From positions 62,001 to 126,000 of the forward strand of contig CATWNM010000002.1 of assembly GCA_958352145.1 (NCBI GenBank): a DNA stretch of 64,000 bases, written 5' to 3'. A program made the translations under genes and the position numbers. The notes beneath the pieces were generated by a model. That model was given only the letters and a program-made list of their open reading frames with translations. It did not search any database and was not told the DNA's origin. Below, piece by piece: positions 10,501 through 18,495 of this stretch; positions within the stretch are counted from its first letter, which is position 1, and the number at the start of each line of letters is the position of its first letter. This stretch comes from an uncultured Eubacteriales bacterium (GTDB taxonomy: Bacteria; Bacillota; Clostridia; Oscillospirales; CAG-272).

Positions 10501-10652
10501 TTTGCAGTGGGCGGACCGTCGTAAAAGGTAAAGCTAGGCCGCCCGCGGCGGTGCTCCACACTTTTTTCAAAAATGTGCTTTTCTTCCCAGAATTTCCGGA
10601 CGTCCTTTTCGCGCTCGACAAAGGAAAGCTGCGTTGAAACTTTTTTGTACAT
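7521..10652 (-). CDS. ileS: Isoleucyl-tRNA synthetase, long eukaryote-like type
   Basis: 1043 residues, class I synthetase for tRNA-Ile. HIGH motif in PPTANGKPHIGHV near residue 50, KMSKS as QKMSKSKGNAVDP near residue 600, and an editing domain between. The N-terminal wording (EREKDVRKFWEEK), the length and the C-terminal region resemble the eukaryote-like IleS2 class, which is often mupirocin-insensitive; this subtype is an inference. The frame stays open upstream of 10652, but the ATG at 10652 has AGGAGA at the right distance and starts the homology. Expression is controlled by the T-box leader upstream. Confidence 0.95.
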   Translation of the reverse strand: MYKKVSTQLSFVEREKDVRKFWEEKHIFEKSVEHRRGRPSFTFYDGPPTANGKPHIGHVLTRVIKDLIPRYQTMKGFDVPRKAGWDTHGLPVELEVEKQLGIDGKDQIEAYGLEPFIEHCKESVWKYKGMWEDFSQTVGFWADMEHPYVTYHNDYIESVWWSLKQIYDRGLLYKGFKIVPYCPRCGTPLSSHEVAQGYKDVKERSAIARFKTADEDAYILAWTTTPWTLPSNVALCVHPDYDYVKVKTATGEVYYLAKALCDSVLGEGSYEILEEMKGKALEGKPYTPLFDFADELIAKQNKRAFYVVCDSYVTLSDGTGVVHIAPAFGEDDSRVGKKYDLPFVQLVDAKGEMTAETKWPGVFCKDADRRVLADLEARGLLFSAPVFEHSYPHCWRCGTPLIYYARDSWFIRMTEVRDDLIRNNNTINWIPESIGRGRFGDWLENVQDWGLSRNRYWGTPLNIWECGCGRRTAVGSIAELKALSDNCPETIELHRPYIDAVTLRCPDCGGVMRRVPEVIDCWYDSGSMPFAQHHYPFENKDVFEAQFPADFISEAVDQTRGWFYSLLAISTLIFNKAPYKNVIVLGHVQDENGQKMSKSKGNAVDPFEALETYGADAIRWYFYTNSAPWLPNRFHGKAVIEGQRKFLGTLWNTYAFYVLYADIDGFDPTKYTLDLKTLPVMDRWLLSRLNTLIGEVDGDLGAYKITEAAKALSSFTDELSNWYVRRCRERYWGAEMTEDKINAYLTLYTALTTLSKLAAPMIPFMTEEIYQNLVRSVDTAAPESIHLCDYPKADARFIDKQLEADMDEVLNIVMLGRAARNAANIKNRQPVAMLYIGADKTLCDTYVQIILDELNVKEAAFTNDASAFLSYTVKPNLKTVGPKYGKLLGEIRAALAACDGAVLKRTLDTDGKVILTLSGGEAILCAEDLLIETTQSGRYVSLSEGGITVALDTELSDALIEEGYVREIISKVQTMRKEAGFEVTDHITLYAANNEKIKAVIDKNSSEIKAAVLSDLVIFGAIEGYSKNWDINGEDVTLAVKKV

Positions 10653-10946
10653 ACGATCTCCTTGATATATATGCCGGAAAGGCCGCGCGGCTGATTCCGG
10701 CTTATAAATAAAAAAATCCCCCGTCAAAAGGACGAGGGGAAAAACCACCTTTTGCGCATACCGTCATATGGCTTCCCTGTAACGGGGGAAAACCGTCGTC
10801 CGCTACTTGCAAAACGTTTGCAGACGCGCTCCGAAGCGATTTTCGCGTCGCCGCATATTCGCGCCGGGCTCACACCGTCCCCGGCTCGCTGCGTCTTTTT
10901 GCGGCAGGCTACTCTCTTCATCTACGCTTTATTTTGTTCAAATTTT
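10653..10946 (-). promoter_or_regulatory. T-box riboswitch leader of ileS
   Basis: Read on the - strand, a structured leader runs from the promoter to the gene. It contains an AGTA element and the stem I sequence GAGCCGGGG...GGTGTGAGCCCGGC. A specifier loop reads GAAA-ATC, placing the Ile codon ATC at 10838-10840. The T-box core AAAAGGTGGT (10744-10753) can pair in the antiterminator. A terminator hairpin (about 10718-10739) with seven U's follows. In this class uncharged tRNA-Ile binds the leader and prevents termination. The specifier was chosen by alignment to known leaders from memory. Confidence 0.88.
10711..10740 (-). terminator. T-box-controlled terminator hairpin
   Basis: On the - strand CCCCTCGTC / GACGGGG arms flank CTTTT and are followed by a run of T's (A-run at 10711-10716 on +). 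It partly overlaps the antiterminator side and forms the off state of the ileS leader. Confidence 0.8.
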
Positions 10947-10975
10947 ACTATAACATAATCTATTTTTCTTGTCAA
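10947..10975 (-). promoter_or_regulatory. Sigma-A-type promoter of the ileS T-box transcript
   Basis: On the - strand a consensus TTGACA (10975-10970) and TATAGT (10952-10947) are separated by 17 bases, directly upstream of the T-box leader. Confidence 0.8.
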
Positions 10976-11057
10976 CAGAAATTTGCTTAAAATTTACCGC
11001 GCCGCACGTTTTTCGCGCGGCGCGGCAGACGGTCTAAAAAAATCAAACGAAGTTTTG

Positions 11058-11780
11058 TCAGGCGTCCCAGTTGTGGTAGACCTCGCTGACGTCATCGTTG
11101 TCCTCGAGATTGTCAAGGAGCAGCTGCATGTGCCGGATATCCTCTTCATTTTCGAGCGTCACATAGGTTGACGGAATGCGGTCGGATTCGGCGGACAAAA
11201 TCGTGTAGCCGGCGGCTTCCAGCGCTTCCTTCACCGCATAGAGATCAGACTGTTCCGTATAAATCTCAAAACAGCCGTCCTCGGCAGAAAAATCGGATGC
11301 GCCTGCCTCGAGCGCGCTTTCCATCAGCCGGTCCTCATCGATTTTGCCGTCCTGCTCGATCAGGATTACGCCTTTGGTTTCAAAAAGGTAGCTGACACAG
11401 CCGTTTTGTCCGAGATTGCCGCCGAACTTATCAAAATAATGGCGCACTTCCGAGGCGGTGCGGTTGCGGTTGTCTGTGGTCGCCTCGACGATGACGGCGA
11501 CGCCGCAGGGACCGTAGCCCTCGTAGGTGATTTCATCATATGCAATGCTGTTGTCGCCCGAGAATTTTTTGATGATCCGGTCGATGTTGTCGTTTGGCAC
11601 ATTGTTGGCCTTAGCCTTTTGGATCAGGTCGCGGAGCTTGGAGTTGGAAACCGGATCCGGTCCGCCCTCGCGAATGGCGACCGCCATTTCCTTGCCGATT
11701 TTGGTGAAGACTTTGGCGCGCTGCGCATCGGTCTTCTCTTTTTTATGCATAATATTTTTCCATTTGCTGTGTCCTGACAT
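11058..11780 (-). CDS. yebC: YebC/TACO1-family translational regulator
   Basis: 240 residues. The start MSGHSKWKNIMHKK and the block GGPDPVSNSKLRDLIQKAKANN are typical of YebC. Family members act at the ribosome to relieve stalling at proline-rich stretches, or have been described as DNA-binding regulators. The protein is expected to be cytoplasmic and of normal length. AGGAGA lies before the ATG. It is downstream of argS with a 71-base gap and no clear terminator, so it may be cotranscribed. ileS further on has its own promoter. Confidence 0.94.
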   Translation of the reverse strand: MSGHSKWKNIMHKKEKTDAQRAKVFTKIGKEMAVAIREGGPDPVSNSKLRDLIQKAKANNVPNDNIDRIIKKFSGDNSIAYDEITYEGYGPCGVAVIVEATTDNRNRTASEVRHYFDKFGGNLGQNGCVSYLFETKGVILIEQDGKIDEDRLMESALEAGASDFSAEDGCFEIYTEQSDLYAVKEALEAAGYTILSAESDRIPSTYVTLENEEDIRHMQLLLDNLEDNDDVSEVYHNWDA

Positions 11781-11851
11781 AGATGTGTCTCCTAAATTTC
11801 AAATAGATTCGGTACCTTTGGGCATATCCTGCCTGCCGGCGTATACCGGGA

Positions 11852-13543
11852 TTAAATTTGCTCCGGCTTTTTCAGACAGATCAGGTCGAGCGCATTACCC
11901 AGCACCTGACTTGTCGCGCGCACAAGATTCAGCCGGGTTGCACGCGTATCACCCTCGGCCGTGAGAATCGGGCACTCGTGATAGAAACGGTTGAACGCCG
12001 CGCACACGTCGAGAATATAACGGGTGATGATTGAGGGCTCGTATTCGGCTATAGCGCCGTTTACGCGCTCCGGGAACTGGGAAAGCACAAGGGCGAGTTG
12101 TCCTTCCTCGGGCGCGGTGATCCGCACGCCGCTCTGCGGCATTTCGTCTGTGCGGCGCAGGATGCTGCGGGTGCGCGCGTAGGTATACTGCGCATAGGGG
12201 CCGGTGTTGCCCTCAAAGGAGAGGGCATCCTCGATCACAAAGCTGATGTCTTTGATACGGCTGTTCGAGAGATAGTGAAACACGACCGCGCCCACGCCCA
12301 CGGCCTCGGCCACTTCGTCCTTGTTTTCAAGCCCAGGATTTTTTTCCTCAACAATGGCGCGGGATTTTTCAATCGCCTGCGCAAACAGATCTTTGAGCAG
12401 CACGACGTTGCCGGTACGGGTGGCGAGCTTCTCGCCGCCGATCGAAACCGTGCCGTACGGAACGTGAACGAGCCGGTCATACCAGTCGTAGCCCATCAGT
12501 TCTACGACCTTGAACCATTGTGCGAAATGCAGGGACTGTCCCGCACTCGTCACATAGATGCATTTGTCAAAATCGTAGGTTTCTTTTCTGTAGACTGCCG
12601 CCGCAATATCGCGGGTCGGATACAGCGTGGAGCCGTCGCGCTTGAGGATCAGGCAGGGCGGCATCCCATACGGCTCGAGATCGACCACGGACGCGCCGTC
12701 GTCAATTTTGAGCAGGCCGCGCGCGCGCAGCCGTTCCACCTGCGCCGGCATTTTATCGGTATAAAAGCTTTCCCCGTTATAGCTGTCAAATTCGATGCCG
12801 AGCAGGGCATAGGTCTTTTGATATTCACGCAGGCTGAGCTCGACAAACCACTTCCAGAGACGCAGATTTTCCGCATCTCCAGCTTCCAGCTTGGAAAATT
12901 CGGCGCGCGCCTGATCTTCAAGCGAAGGGTCGGTTTCGGCTTCTGCGTGGAAGCGGACGTACAGCGAAACCAGCGCGTCAATCTCTCCGCGCTCGATCGT
13001 CTCTTCGTCGCCCCACTTGCGATAGGCGACGATTAGCTTGCCAAACTGGGTGCCCCAGTCCCCAAGATGGTTGATCCCGACGCAGGTATAGCCGGCAAAC
13101 TGGTGCAGCTTTTTCAGAGAATGGCCGATGACGGTCGTGCCAAGGTGCCCGATGTGAAAGGGCTTAGCCACGTTCGGGGAGGAATAGTCGAGCACGACGG
13201 TGCGGCCCTTACCCGTATCGGATGAACCGTACGGCCTGTCCGAAAACACGGTGCGTTCGATGACATGGCGCGCAAGGTATTCCTTGTCCAAAAACAAGTT
13301 CAGGTATCCGCCCGCCGCTTCGGCGCGCGCCACGGCCGGCGATTCAAAAGATTTCGCGAGATCCGCCGCAATCGCGGGAGGCGCTTTTTTCAAAACGCGG
13401 CTGAGCCGAAAGCAGGGAAACGCAAGGTCGCCCATCTCGGCGGAGGGCGGGTATTCCAGCGCGGCGGCAATTTCGGGCGCGGGACAAGCGCCGCCCGCCG
13501 CCTCAGACAGCGCGCGCGCGATTTGTTGTTTGATCTCAAGCAT
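11852..13543 (-). CDS. argS: Arginyl-tRNA synthetase
   Basis: 563 residues, class I enzyme charging tRNA-Arg. The N-terminal tRNA-binding domain (about 1-100) precedes the HIGH region in SSPNVAKPFHIGHLGTT (about 120-135). The typical NHLGDWGTQFGKL follows, with a degenerate KMSK loop EKLATRTGNVV, as is usual for ArgRS. The C-terminal DALR anticodon domain includes HYLSNSRIKDI and ends LDLICLKKPEQI. Length matches bacterial ArgRS. A good promoter lies just upstream and yebC follows. Confidence 0.95.
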   Translation of the reverse strand: MLEIKQQIARALSEAAGGACPAPEIAAALEYPPSAEMGDLAFPCFRLSRVLKKAPPAIAADLAKSFESPAVARAEAAGGYLNLFLDKEYLARHVIERTVFSDRPYGSSDTGKGRTVVLDYSSPNVAKPFHIGHLGTTVIGHSLKKLHQFAGYTCVGINHLGDWGTQFGKLIVAYRKWGDEETIERGEIDALVSLYVRFHAEAETDPSLEDQARAEFSKLEAGDAENLRLWKWFVELSLREYQKTYALLGIEFDSYNGESFYTDKMPAQVERLRARGLLKIDDGASVVDLEPYGMPPCLILKRDGSTLYPTRDIAAAVYRKETYDFDKCIYVTSAGQSLHFAQWFKVVELMGYDWYDRLVHVPYGTVSIGGEKLATRTGNVVLLKDLFAQAIEKSRAIVEEKNPGLENKDEVAEAVGVGAVVFHYLSNSRIKDISFVIEDALSFEGNTGPYAQYTYARTRSILRRTDEMPQSGVRITAPEEGQLALVLSQFPERVNGAIAEYEPSIITRYILDVCAAFNRFYHECPILTAEGDTRATRLNLVRATSQVLGNALDLICLKKPEQI

Positions 13544-13580
13544 ACGGCAGTTCCCCTTACTTCGTGTGTTTAACTATTTT

Positions 13581-13609
13581 ATTATACATCAGGGGCGCGG
13601 GCATTTCAA
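13581..13609 (-). promoter_or_regulatory. Promoter of argS(-yebC)
   Basis: On the - strand TTGAAA (13609-13604) and perfect TATAAT (13586-13581) are 17 bases apart, 38 bases before the argS ATG. Confidence 0.75.
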
Positions 13610-13724
13610 GAGTTTTTTGCGCAGTTCTGCCGCAAGCCGCGGCCGGCGGGCCTGCGAAAAACAGAGCGCCGCCGTTTTGCGGCGGAACGTTTGGTAAAAA
13701 ACCATCATTTCTTTTGTCCCGCTC

Positions 13725-13753
13725 TTGCCAAAGAAGCGATTTTATGATACAGT
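13725..13753 (+). promoter_or_regulatory. Probable promoter of the gene at 13787
   Basis: TTGCCA at 13725-13730 and TACAGT at 13748-13753 are 17 bases apart; AAAGGA (13771-13776) lies before the ATG. A GC-rich hairpin (GCCGCCG / CGGCGG) sits upstream at about 13666-13686. Confidence 0.45.
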
Positions 13754-13786
13754 AAAAGAAATCCACTCTGAAAGGACTCCATTGCC

Positions 13787-14545
13787 ATGACGGATGCAAC
13801 GACTATGGCGTATATCAACATGTTTGGCGTGCTTGGCGCGCTGCCGGTACTCTGCCAGACCGTTCCTGAAGCCGGGGAAACGATCCGGCTCAAAAATCCG
13901 ATTTCGCTCTGCCTGAGTGTGCACGGCGGCCCAGCTGCGACCTTCACGTTTTCCGACGGACAGTGCAGCGTGTGCCCGGGCGAGCAGAAAAGCGATATCC
14001 GGATCCCGTTTTCCGCGCCGAAAAAGTTCAATGGCATGATTGACGGCAAAGTCACGCCGATCCCCTCTCACGGCTTCACGAAAATCAAATTTCTTACCGG
14101 GCCGTTTATCCAATTGACCGATATTTTGTCCCGCTATCTTCGTCCCGCGCCGGACGCGCTCGGCGATCCGGTCTTTTTCCGCGCCAGCACTGCGCTGATG
14201 CTACAGGTCGTCGGCGGCGCGGCGGCGCAGATCGGCAATCATGACAAAATCGGCATGTTCAGCGCCTCCAATATGGTGGACGGCATCCTCTGGCTTTCGA
14301 TCAAGGACGGTCCCTGCGTCTCCGTTTGTGTAGAGAATCACACGCTCACCGCCATGCCGGGCAGGCAGGAAACGCCGCGCGCCGTGATGGAATTTGCCGA
14401 TTTTGAAACTGCGCGCGGCCTGTTCGACGGCAAGGTCAACGCGATGGACTGTATCGGCCGGCAGCAGATCGTGATGCGCGGCATGATTTCCATGCTGGAT
14501 AATCTAAACCGGATCCTCGACCGCGTCGCGGTTTATCTTGCCTGA
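13787..14545 (+). CDS. Uncharacterised protein, possibly SCP2-sterol-carrier-like
   Basis: 252 residues with no signal peptide or membrane helix. I do not recognise a named family with certainty. The middle part (FSDGQCSVCPGEQKSDIRIPFSAPKKFNGMIDG split across residues about 45-85) and the end (MEFADFETARGLFDGKVNAM) show the pattern of strands and an F.G. loop seen in SCP2-type lipid-binding domains. One reading is two diverged copies of such a domain; this is an inference. The gene is monocistronic, with its own promoter and a strong terminator downstream. It diverges from argS and converges with the flotillin gene. Confidence 0.75.
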   Translation: MTDATTMAYINMFGVLGALPVLCQTVPEAGETIRLKNPISLCLSVHGGPAATFTFSDGQCSVCPGEQKSDIRIPFSAPKKFNGMIDGKVTPIPSHGFTKIKFLTGPFIQLTDILSRYLRPAPDALGDPVFFRASTALMLQVVGGAAAQIGNHDKIGMFSASNMVDGILWLSIKDGPCVSVCVENHTLTAMPGRQETPRAVMEFADFETARGLFDGKVNAMDCIGRQQIVMRGMISMLDNLNRILDRVAVYLA

Positions 14546-14590
14546 ACGCGCCGCGTAAGCGGCGCAAAGACGCGAGTGAACGCGGTCTTT

Positions 14591-14652
14591 TCTGTCGAAA
14601 AACGGAGTTCTTCGACAGACTAAAAAGAGCGGCCGTGCGGCCGCTCTTTTTT
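14591..14652. terminator. Tandem hairpins, bidirectional terminator
   Basis: TCTGTCGAA/TTCGACAGA (14591-14619) is followed by AAAAAGAGCGGCC/GGCCGCTCTTTTTT (14622-14652). The second has T-runs on both strands and separates the convergent genes at 13787 and 14671. Confidence 0.8.
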
Positions 14653-14670
14653 GCGTAAATATAGATATGT

Positions 14671-16194
14671 TTATTCGTCCTGCAAATCTTCTTCCCCGGC
14701 AGAGGCGCACGGCGGCGCGGCCGGTTCCTTTTTGGACGGCGCAGCCGCAGGCACCACAACGACGGGCGCAGCCTCTTTGGCTGCGAGTTTGCCGCCGAGC
14801 GCGCCTGCAAGCAGGCTTTTGAGATCGATGCCCATCCCTGCGCTGATCCCCTCGGTGACCTGCGTCGTCCCGTTGACGATGTCGGCCAAAAGCTTTGCGC
14901 TGTTCCCCTCTCCATACATGGTGATTTTGTCTACCTTGGAGAGCGGCTCCGCTACATTCTTTGCAATCTCGGGCAGCGCGGCCATAATCATTTCCACAAC
15001 AGCGGCTTCGCCGTACTTTTTCATCGCCTCGGCTTTCTTGTCGATTCCTTCGGCTTCGGCCAGCGCCTTTGCCCGAATCGCTTCGGCCTCGGCTTTTCCG
15101 ACTGCCGCAATACCCGCCGCCTCCTGTTCCTTTGCGTACTTCTGCGCTTCGGCGCTCTTCATCTCGGCGGCAGCTTCCTGCTCTTTTTCATAGCGGCGCG
15201 CCTCCGCATCCTTTTGACGCTTGAAGAGTTCGGCCTGCGCCTGCTGCTCTTCGCGGTACCGCTCGGCGTCCGCCTTTGCACGGATCTCAGCGTCCAGGGT
15301 CTGCTTCATGACGTCGACTTCCCGGGACTTCAGTTCGGCTTCCCGCTCGGCTTTTGCAATGTTTGCATTGGCCGACGCAACCTCGATGGTTTTGCGCTGC
15401 TGCTGCTCCTGAATGGAATAGGCGGCGTCCGCTTCCGCTTTCTTTACGTCAGATTGCTGCTTGAGTTCCGCCTGACGGATGGCAAGCGTGGTCTGCTTTT
15501 CCGCGATTTCCATTTCGGACTGGACTTTTGCGTCGTTCGCTTCCTTGGCGGCCTTTGCCTGTGCAATTGTGATATCCCTTTCCGCCTGCGCTTTTGCAAC
15601 CGCCGCGCCCTTTTTAATCTGAGAAACGTTGTCGATACCCAGGTCTTCAATCACATTGTTCTGGTCGGAGAAAGACTGGACGTTGAAAGAGATCATTTCA
15701 AGGCCCATCTTGCCGAGATCGGGAATCGCATTTTCCTGTACGCGCTCGCCGAAAGCCTTGCGGTCGGTGACCATTTCCTCCAGCCGCATCTGGCCCACGA
15801 TTTCACGCATATTGCCCTCCAGCGTATCCTGAACCCGGCGGATAATCATATCCTCGTTTTCGTTCAGGAAGAACTTGGAGGCAAGCGTCATCATCTCGGT
15901 ACTCTGGCCGATGCGGATCTTGACCGTAGCGTCCACCTTTACATTGATGTACTCCGCGTTCGGAACGAAATCGGTCGTCTTTACATCGACGGAGAACATT
16001 TTCAAGGACAGCTTATCCAGCCGCTCCAAAAACGGAATGCGAATCCCCGCTTTGCCGATCAGGATGCGCGGCTTCCGAAAACCCGAGATCAGAAAAGCCG
16101 TGTCCGGAGGCGCTTTTACATACCCAACGCAGATGATAACAACAATCACAAGCAGCGCCGCTAAATACGGCAAAGCATTTACCAAAAAACCCAT
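14671..16194 (-). CDS. floT: Flotillin-like membrane scaffold protein (FloT/YuaG type)
   Basis: 507 residues. A hydrophobic N-terminal segment (about residues 5-24) anchors it to the membrane. An SPFH/band-7 domain follows to about residue 190. A long Ala/Glu/Lys-rich coiled coil (about 200-430) carries the EA repeats of flotillins, and a Gly/Ala-rich tail ends the protein. In Bacillus FloT organises functional membrane microdomains; length is nearly identical. The frame is open upstream, but the ATG at 16194 has AGGAGG in front and starts at the membrane segment. It appears monocistronic; no NfeD partner gene is adjacent. Confidence 0.9.
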   Translation of the reverse strand: MGFLVNALPYLAALLVIVVIICVGYVKAPPDTAFLISGFRKPRILIGKAGIRIPFLERLDKLSLKMFSVDVKTTDFVPNAEYINVKVDATVKIRIGQSTEMMTLASKFFLNENEDMIIRRVQDTLEGNMREIVGQMRLEEMVTDRKAFGERVQENAIPDLGKMGLEMISFNVQSFSDQNNVIEDLGIDNVSQIKKGAAVAKAQAERDITIAQAKAAKEANDAKVQSEMEIAEKQTTLAIRQAELKQQSDVKKAEADAAYSIQEQQQRKTIEVASANANIAKAEREAELKSREVDVMKQTLDAEIRAKADAERYREEQQAQAELFKRQKDAEARRYEKEQEAAAEMKSAEAQKYAKEQEAAGIAAVGKAEAEAIRAKALAEAEGIDKKAEAMKKYGEAAVVEMIMAALPEIAKNVAEPLSKVDKITMYGEGNSAKLLADIVNGTTQVTEGISAGMGIDLKSLLAGALGGKLAAKEAAPVVVVPAAAPSKKEPAAPPCASAGEEDLQDE

Positions 16195-16450
16195 CGTATC
16201 CTCCTTTTTTAAACCGTCTTTCTCCATAGATTGACGGATTTTGGCGCGGAAGACCGCTTGGCTCTCCGCTTTTGTCTTATACAACGGTTCGAAAACTTTT
16301 TTTCGCAAATCGGATTGATTTTAATTTGCTTTTTACAAAAAAATGTGATAGACTGTTTTAAACAGACAAGCAGTTTGAATTCTGCGCGGCGGCGCGCCGG
16401 GGGTTCTCCCCCTTTGCGCCCTGCCGCGCGCAAAAAGGCAGGACATTGCT
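16195..16450. other. Divergent intergenic region, flotillin / aminotransferase
   Basis: 256 bases without a gene. On the + strand TTGCTT (about 16326) and TAGACT 17 bases on make a plausible promoter for the gene at 16451. No riboswitch was recognised. Confidence 0.5.
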
Positions 16451-17689
16451 ATGGAACCAAAATACAACCGCTATGAAAAAAGCCGCGCGCTTTTTGAACG
16501 CGCCGCGCGCGTCATTCCCTCCGGCATATACGGGCATCAGGGACCTGCGGAGGGGTGTTTTATCCCGGTGGACGCTTTTCCGTTTTACTCTGAGCGCGCA
16601 AAGGGCAGCTATTTCTGGGACGTGGACGGAAACCGCTTTATCGACTACATGTGCGCCTATGGCCCCAACATCCTCGGCTACGGGGACGAAGAAGTGGACG
16701 AGGCCGCCAAAAAGCAGCTTGAAAAGGAAAACTGCGTCACCGCGCCCTCTTTGGTGATGGTCGATTTTGCCGAACTGCTCACCGAAACGGTCGCTTCGGC
16801 CGACTGGAGCTTTTTCGCCAAAAACGGAAACGACGTGACTTCGCTTGCAGTCATGACCGCGCGCGCCTATACGCGGCGCAAAAAAATCGTCTTTTTCAAA
16901 GGCTATTACCACGGCGTTTCCCCATGGACGCAAAAGATCGACTATTCCGGCGTGCTGGAGGAGGAGGTCTGCAACAATCTATATGTGCCGTGGAACGATT
17001 TTGCCGCGCTGGAACAGGTCTTTGCCGAAAATCCCGGGCAGATCGCCGCGGTGATCTCCCAGCCGTACATGCACGGAAATTTCGCCGATAATGAACTGCC
17101 CGCCGACGGTTTTTGGCAGAAAGTGCGGCAAAAATGCACGGCGGAGGGAACCGTGCTGATTATCGACGACGTGCGCGCCGGGTTCCGGCTGGATCTTGCC
17201 GGGTCGGATCACTATTTTGGCTTTGAGGCCGATTTGATCTGCTTTTGCAAGGCGCTGGCAAACGGCTATAACGTATCGGCCCTATGCGGCAAAAATTTTC
17301 TCAAAAATACGGTCAGCGGCATTTCGTTCACCGGCAGCTATTGGATGAGCGCGGTTCCTTTTGCCGCCGGCATCGCATGCATCAATAAAATGAAACGGCT
17401 GGATCTGCCAAAGCTCCTGCGCGAAAAGGGAGAGCGGCTGTGCGACGGGCTGCGCGTCGCGGCGCAGAAGCATGGCTATGATCTGCGTGTTTCAGGCGCG
17501 CCGGCGCTCTTTTATCTGCGCGTCGCCAACGACGACAGCCTGATGATCCATCAGCGCTTCATCGCCGAAATGGTTCGCCGCGGCGTATATCTGACCAATC
17601 ACCACAATCATTTTCTGAACTACGCGCTCTCGGACGCCGACATTAAAGAAACCGTCGAGATCGCCGACGACGTATTCCGCACGCTGTAA
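16451..17689 (+). CDS. Class III PLP-dependent aminotransferase (glutamate-1-semialdehyde aminomutase-like)
   Basis: 412 residues, fold type I PLP enzyme. Seen: RVIPSGIYGH near the N-terminus and the dimer-interface VDGNRFIDYMCAYGP. The cofactor-face block LIIDDVRAGFR has DDV in place of the usual DEV. The Schiff-base lysine is probably K267 in CFCKALANGY. The closest recognisable subgroup is HemL-like aminomutases and related amino-sugar or amino-acid aminotransferases. No heme genes are adjacent, so a role in tetrapyrrole synthesis is not supported. Substrate unknown. It is monocistronic and ends at a strong terminator. Confidence 0.87.
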   Translation: MEPKYNRYEKSRALFERAARVIPSGIYGHQGPAEGCFIPVDAFPFYSERAKGSYFWDVDGNRFIDYMCAYGPNILGYGDEEVDEAAKKQLEKENCVTAPSLVMVDFAELLTETVASADWSFFAKNGNDVTSLAVMTARAYTRRKKIVFFKGYYHGVSPWTQKIDYSGVLEEEVCNNLYVPWNDFAALEQVFAENPGQIAAVISQPYMHGNFADNELPADGFWQKVRQKCTAEGTVLIIDDVRAGFRLDLAGSDHYFGFEADLICFCKALANGYNVSALCGKNFLKNTVSGISFTGSYWMSAVPFAAGIACINKMKRLDLPKLLREKGERLCDGLRVAAQKHGYDLRVSGAPALFYLRVANDDSLMIHQRFIAEMVRRGVYLTNHHNHFLNYALSDADIKETVEIADDVFRTL

Positions 17690-17713
17690 CGGGGAAAAAA
17701 CTTCTTAAAATGA

Positions 17714-17757
17714 CAATACGCATACAGAACGGGCAAATCCGCTCTGTATGCGTATTT
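17714..17757. terminator. Strong bidirectional terminator
   Basis: Perfect 14-base arms AATACGCATACAGA (17715-17728) and TCTGTATGCGTATT (17743-17756), with T's after it on the + strand. It separates convergent genes. Confidence 0.8.
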
Positions 17758-17853
17758 TTATTCTGCTTCGGTTCCCGTATACTTTCCAGCATCTCGTACC
17801 CCAAAATTCAGCGGCTTCATTTGCCGCAGGAAAGCCGGCTTGCGGCTCCGCAG

Positions 17854-18495
17854 TCAAAATCCCAAATTTTCGTTGACCAGAATCACGGTGATGCGTCCGG
17901 GAACGTGGCTGCGCCGGGAAATCACGAGATTTGTGCAGATACAGCGCTCGGCCAGACAGTCGTGGCATACGCCGTCGGCCTGACAGGGCGTGCCGAGGCC
18001 CTGAAAGCGCTGGGCGTTGACCGGTGCGGCATAGCCCCGCGCGCGGGCAAGCGCGCCCGCTTCGGTATGACAGACTTTGTTTGCCCCGGCGACGATCAGT
18101 ACGCGTTTTGGTCCGTAGATCATGGCGGACACGCGGTTGCCGTTGCCGTCGATGTTATACAAAATGCCGTCTTCGCTGATCGCGTTGGCGCTCATCAGAA
18201 AAACGTCGGCGGTGAGTCCCCGGCGCATCAGCGCTTCTCTTTCTTCGGGCGCATCAGCGCGGTCGCGGTCAATCAGCCCCGCATACCCGTTGCGCAGCGC
18301 ATCGAGCAGCCCGATTTCCGCAATCGTCGCGCTGCCGCCAAACGCGATCGTGTCTTCGCCGCCGATACGTGCGAGCGCGGCGGCGCACGCTTCTTCCCGC
18401 GTTTCGCAGACGAGCGCCTCATACCGCCGCCGCTCAAGGTTTTTGGCCGTGCGCTCCAGCATTTTCCGGTTGCGTGTTTTTTCAAATTCGTTCAT
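17854..18495 (-). CDS. LUD-domain protein (LutC/YkgG family)
   Basis: 213 residues. Motifs IAFGGSATIAEIGLLDAL, the block VFLMSANAISEDG and IVAGANKVC fit the LUD fold (formerly DUF162). Relatives include LutC, part of the lactate-utilisation iron-sulfur complex, but many stand-alone clostridial members have no known role. A cysteine-rich stretch (CQADGVCHDCLAERCICTN) near residues 170-190 could bind a metal centre. It follows the regulator at 18492 with a 4-base ATGA overlap, so the two are an operon and the regulator may sense its pathway. No lutA or lutB partners are adjacent. Confidence 0.85.
   Translation of the reverse strand: MNEFEKTRNRKMLERTAKNLERRRYEALVCETREEACAAALARIGGEDTIAFGGSATIAEIGLLDALRNGYAGLIDRDRADAPEEREALMRRGLTADVFLMSANAISEDGILYNIDGNGNRVSAMIYGPKRVLIVAGANKVCHTEAGALARARGYAAPVNAQRFQGLGTPCQADGVCHDCLAERCICTNLVISRRSHVPGRITVILVNENLGF

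Noticed and set aside
8295..10637. Long open frame on the + strand opposite ileS
   Set aside because: It is the antisense shadow of a clear synthetase gene in GC-rich DNA, low in recognisable motifs and rich in Arg/Gly/Ala; no RBS or family match.
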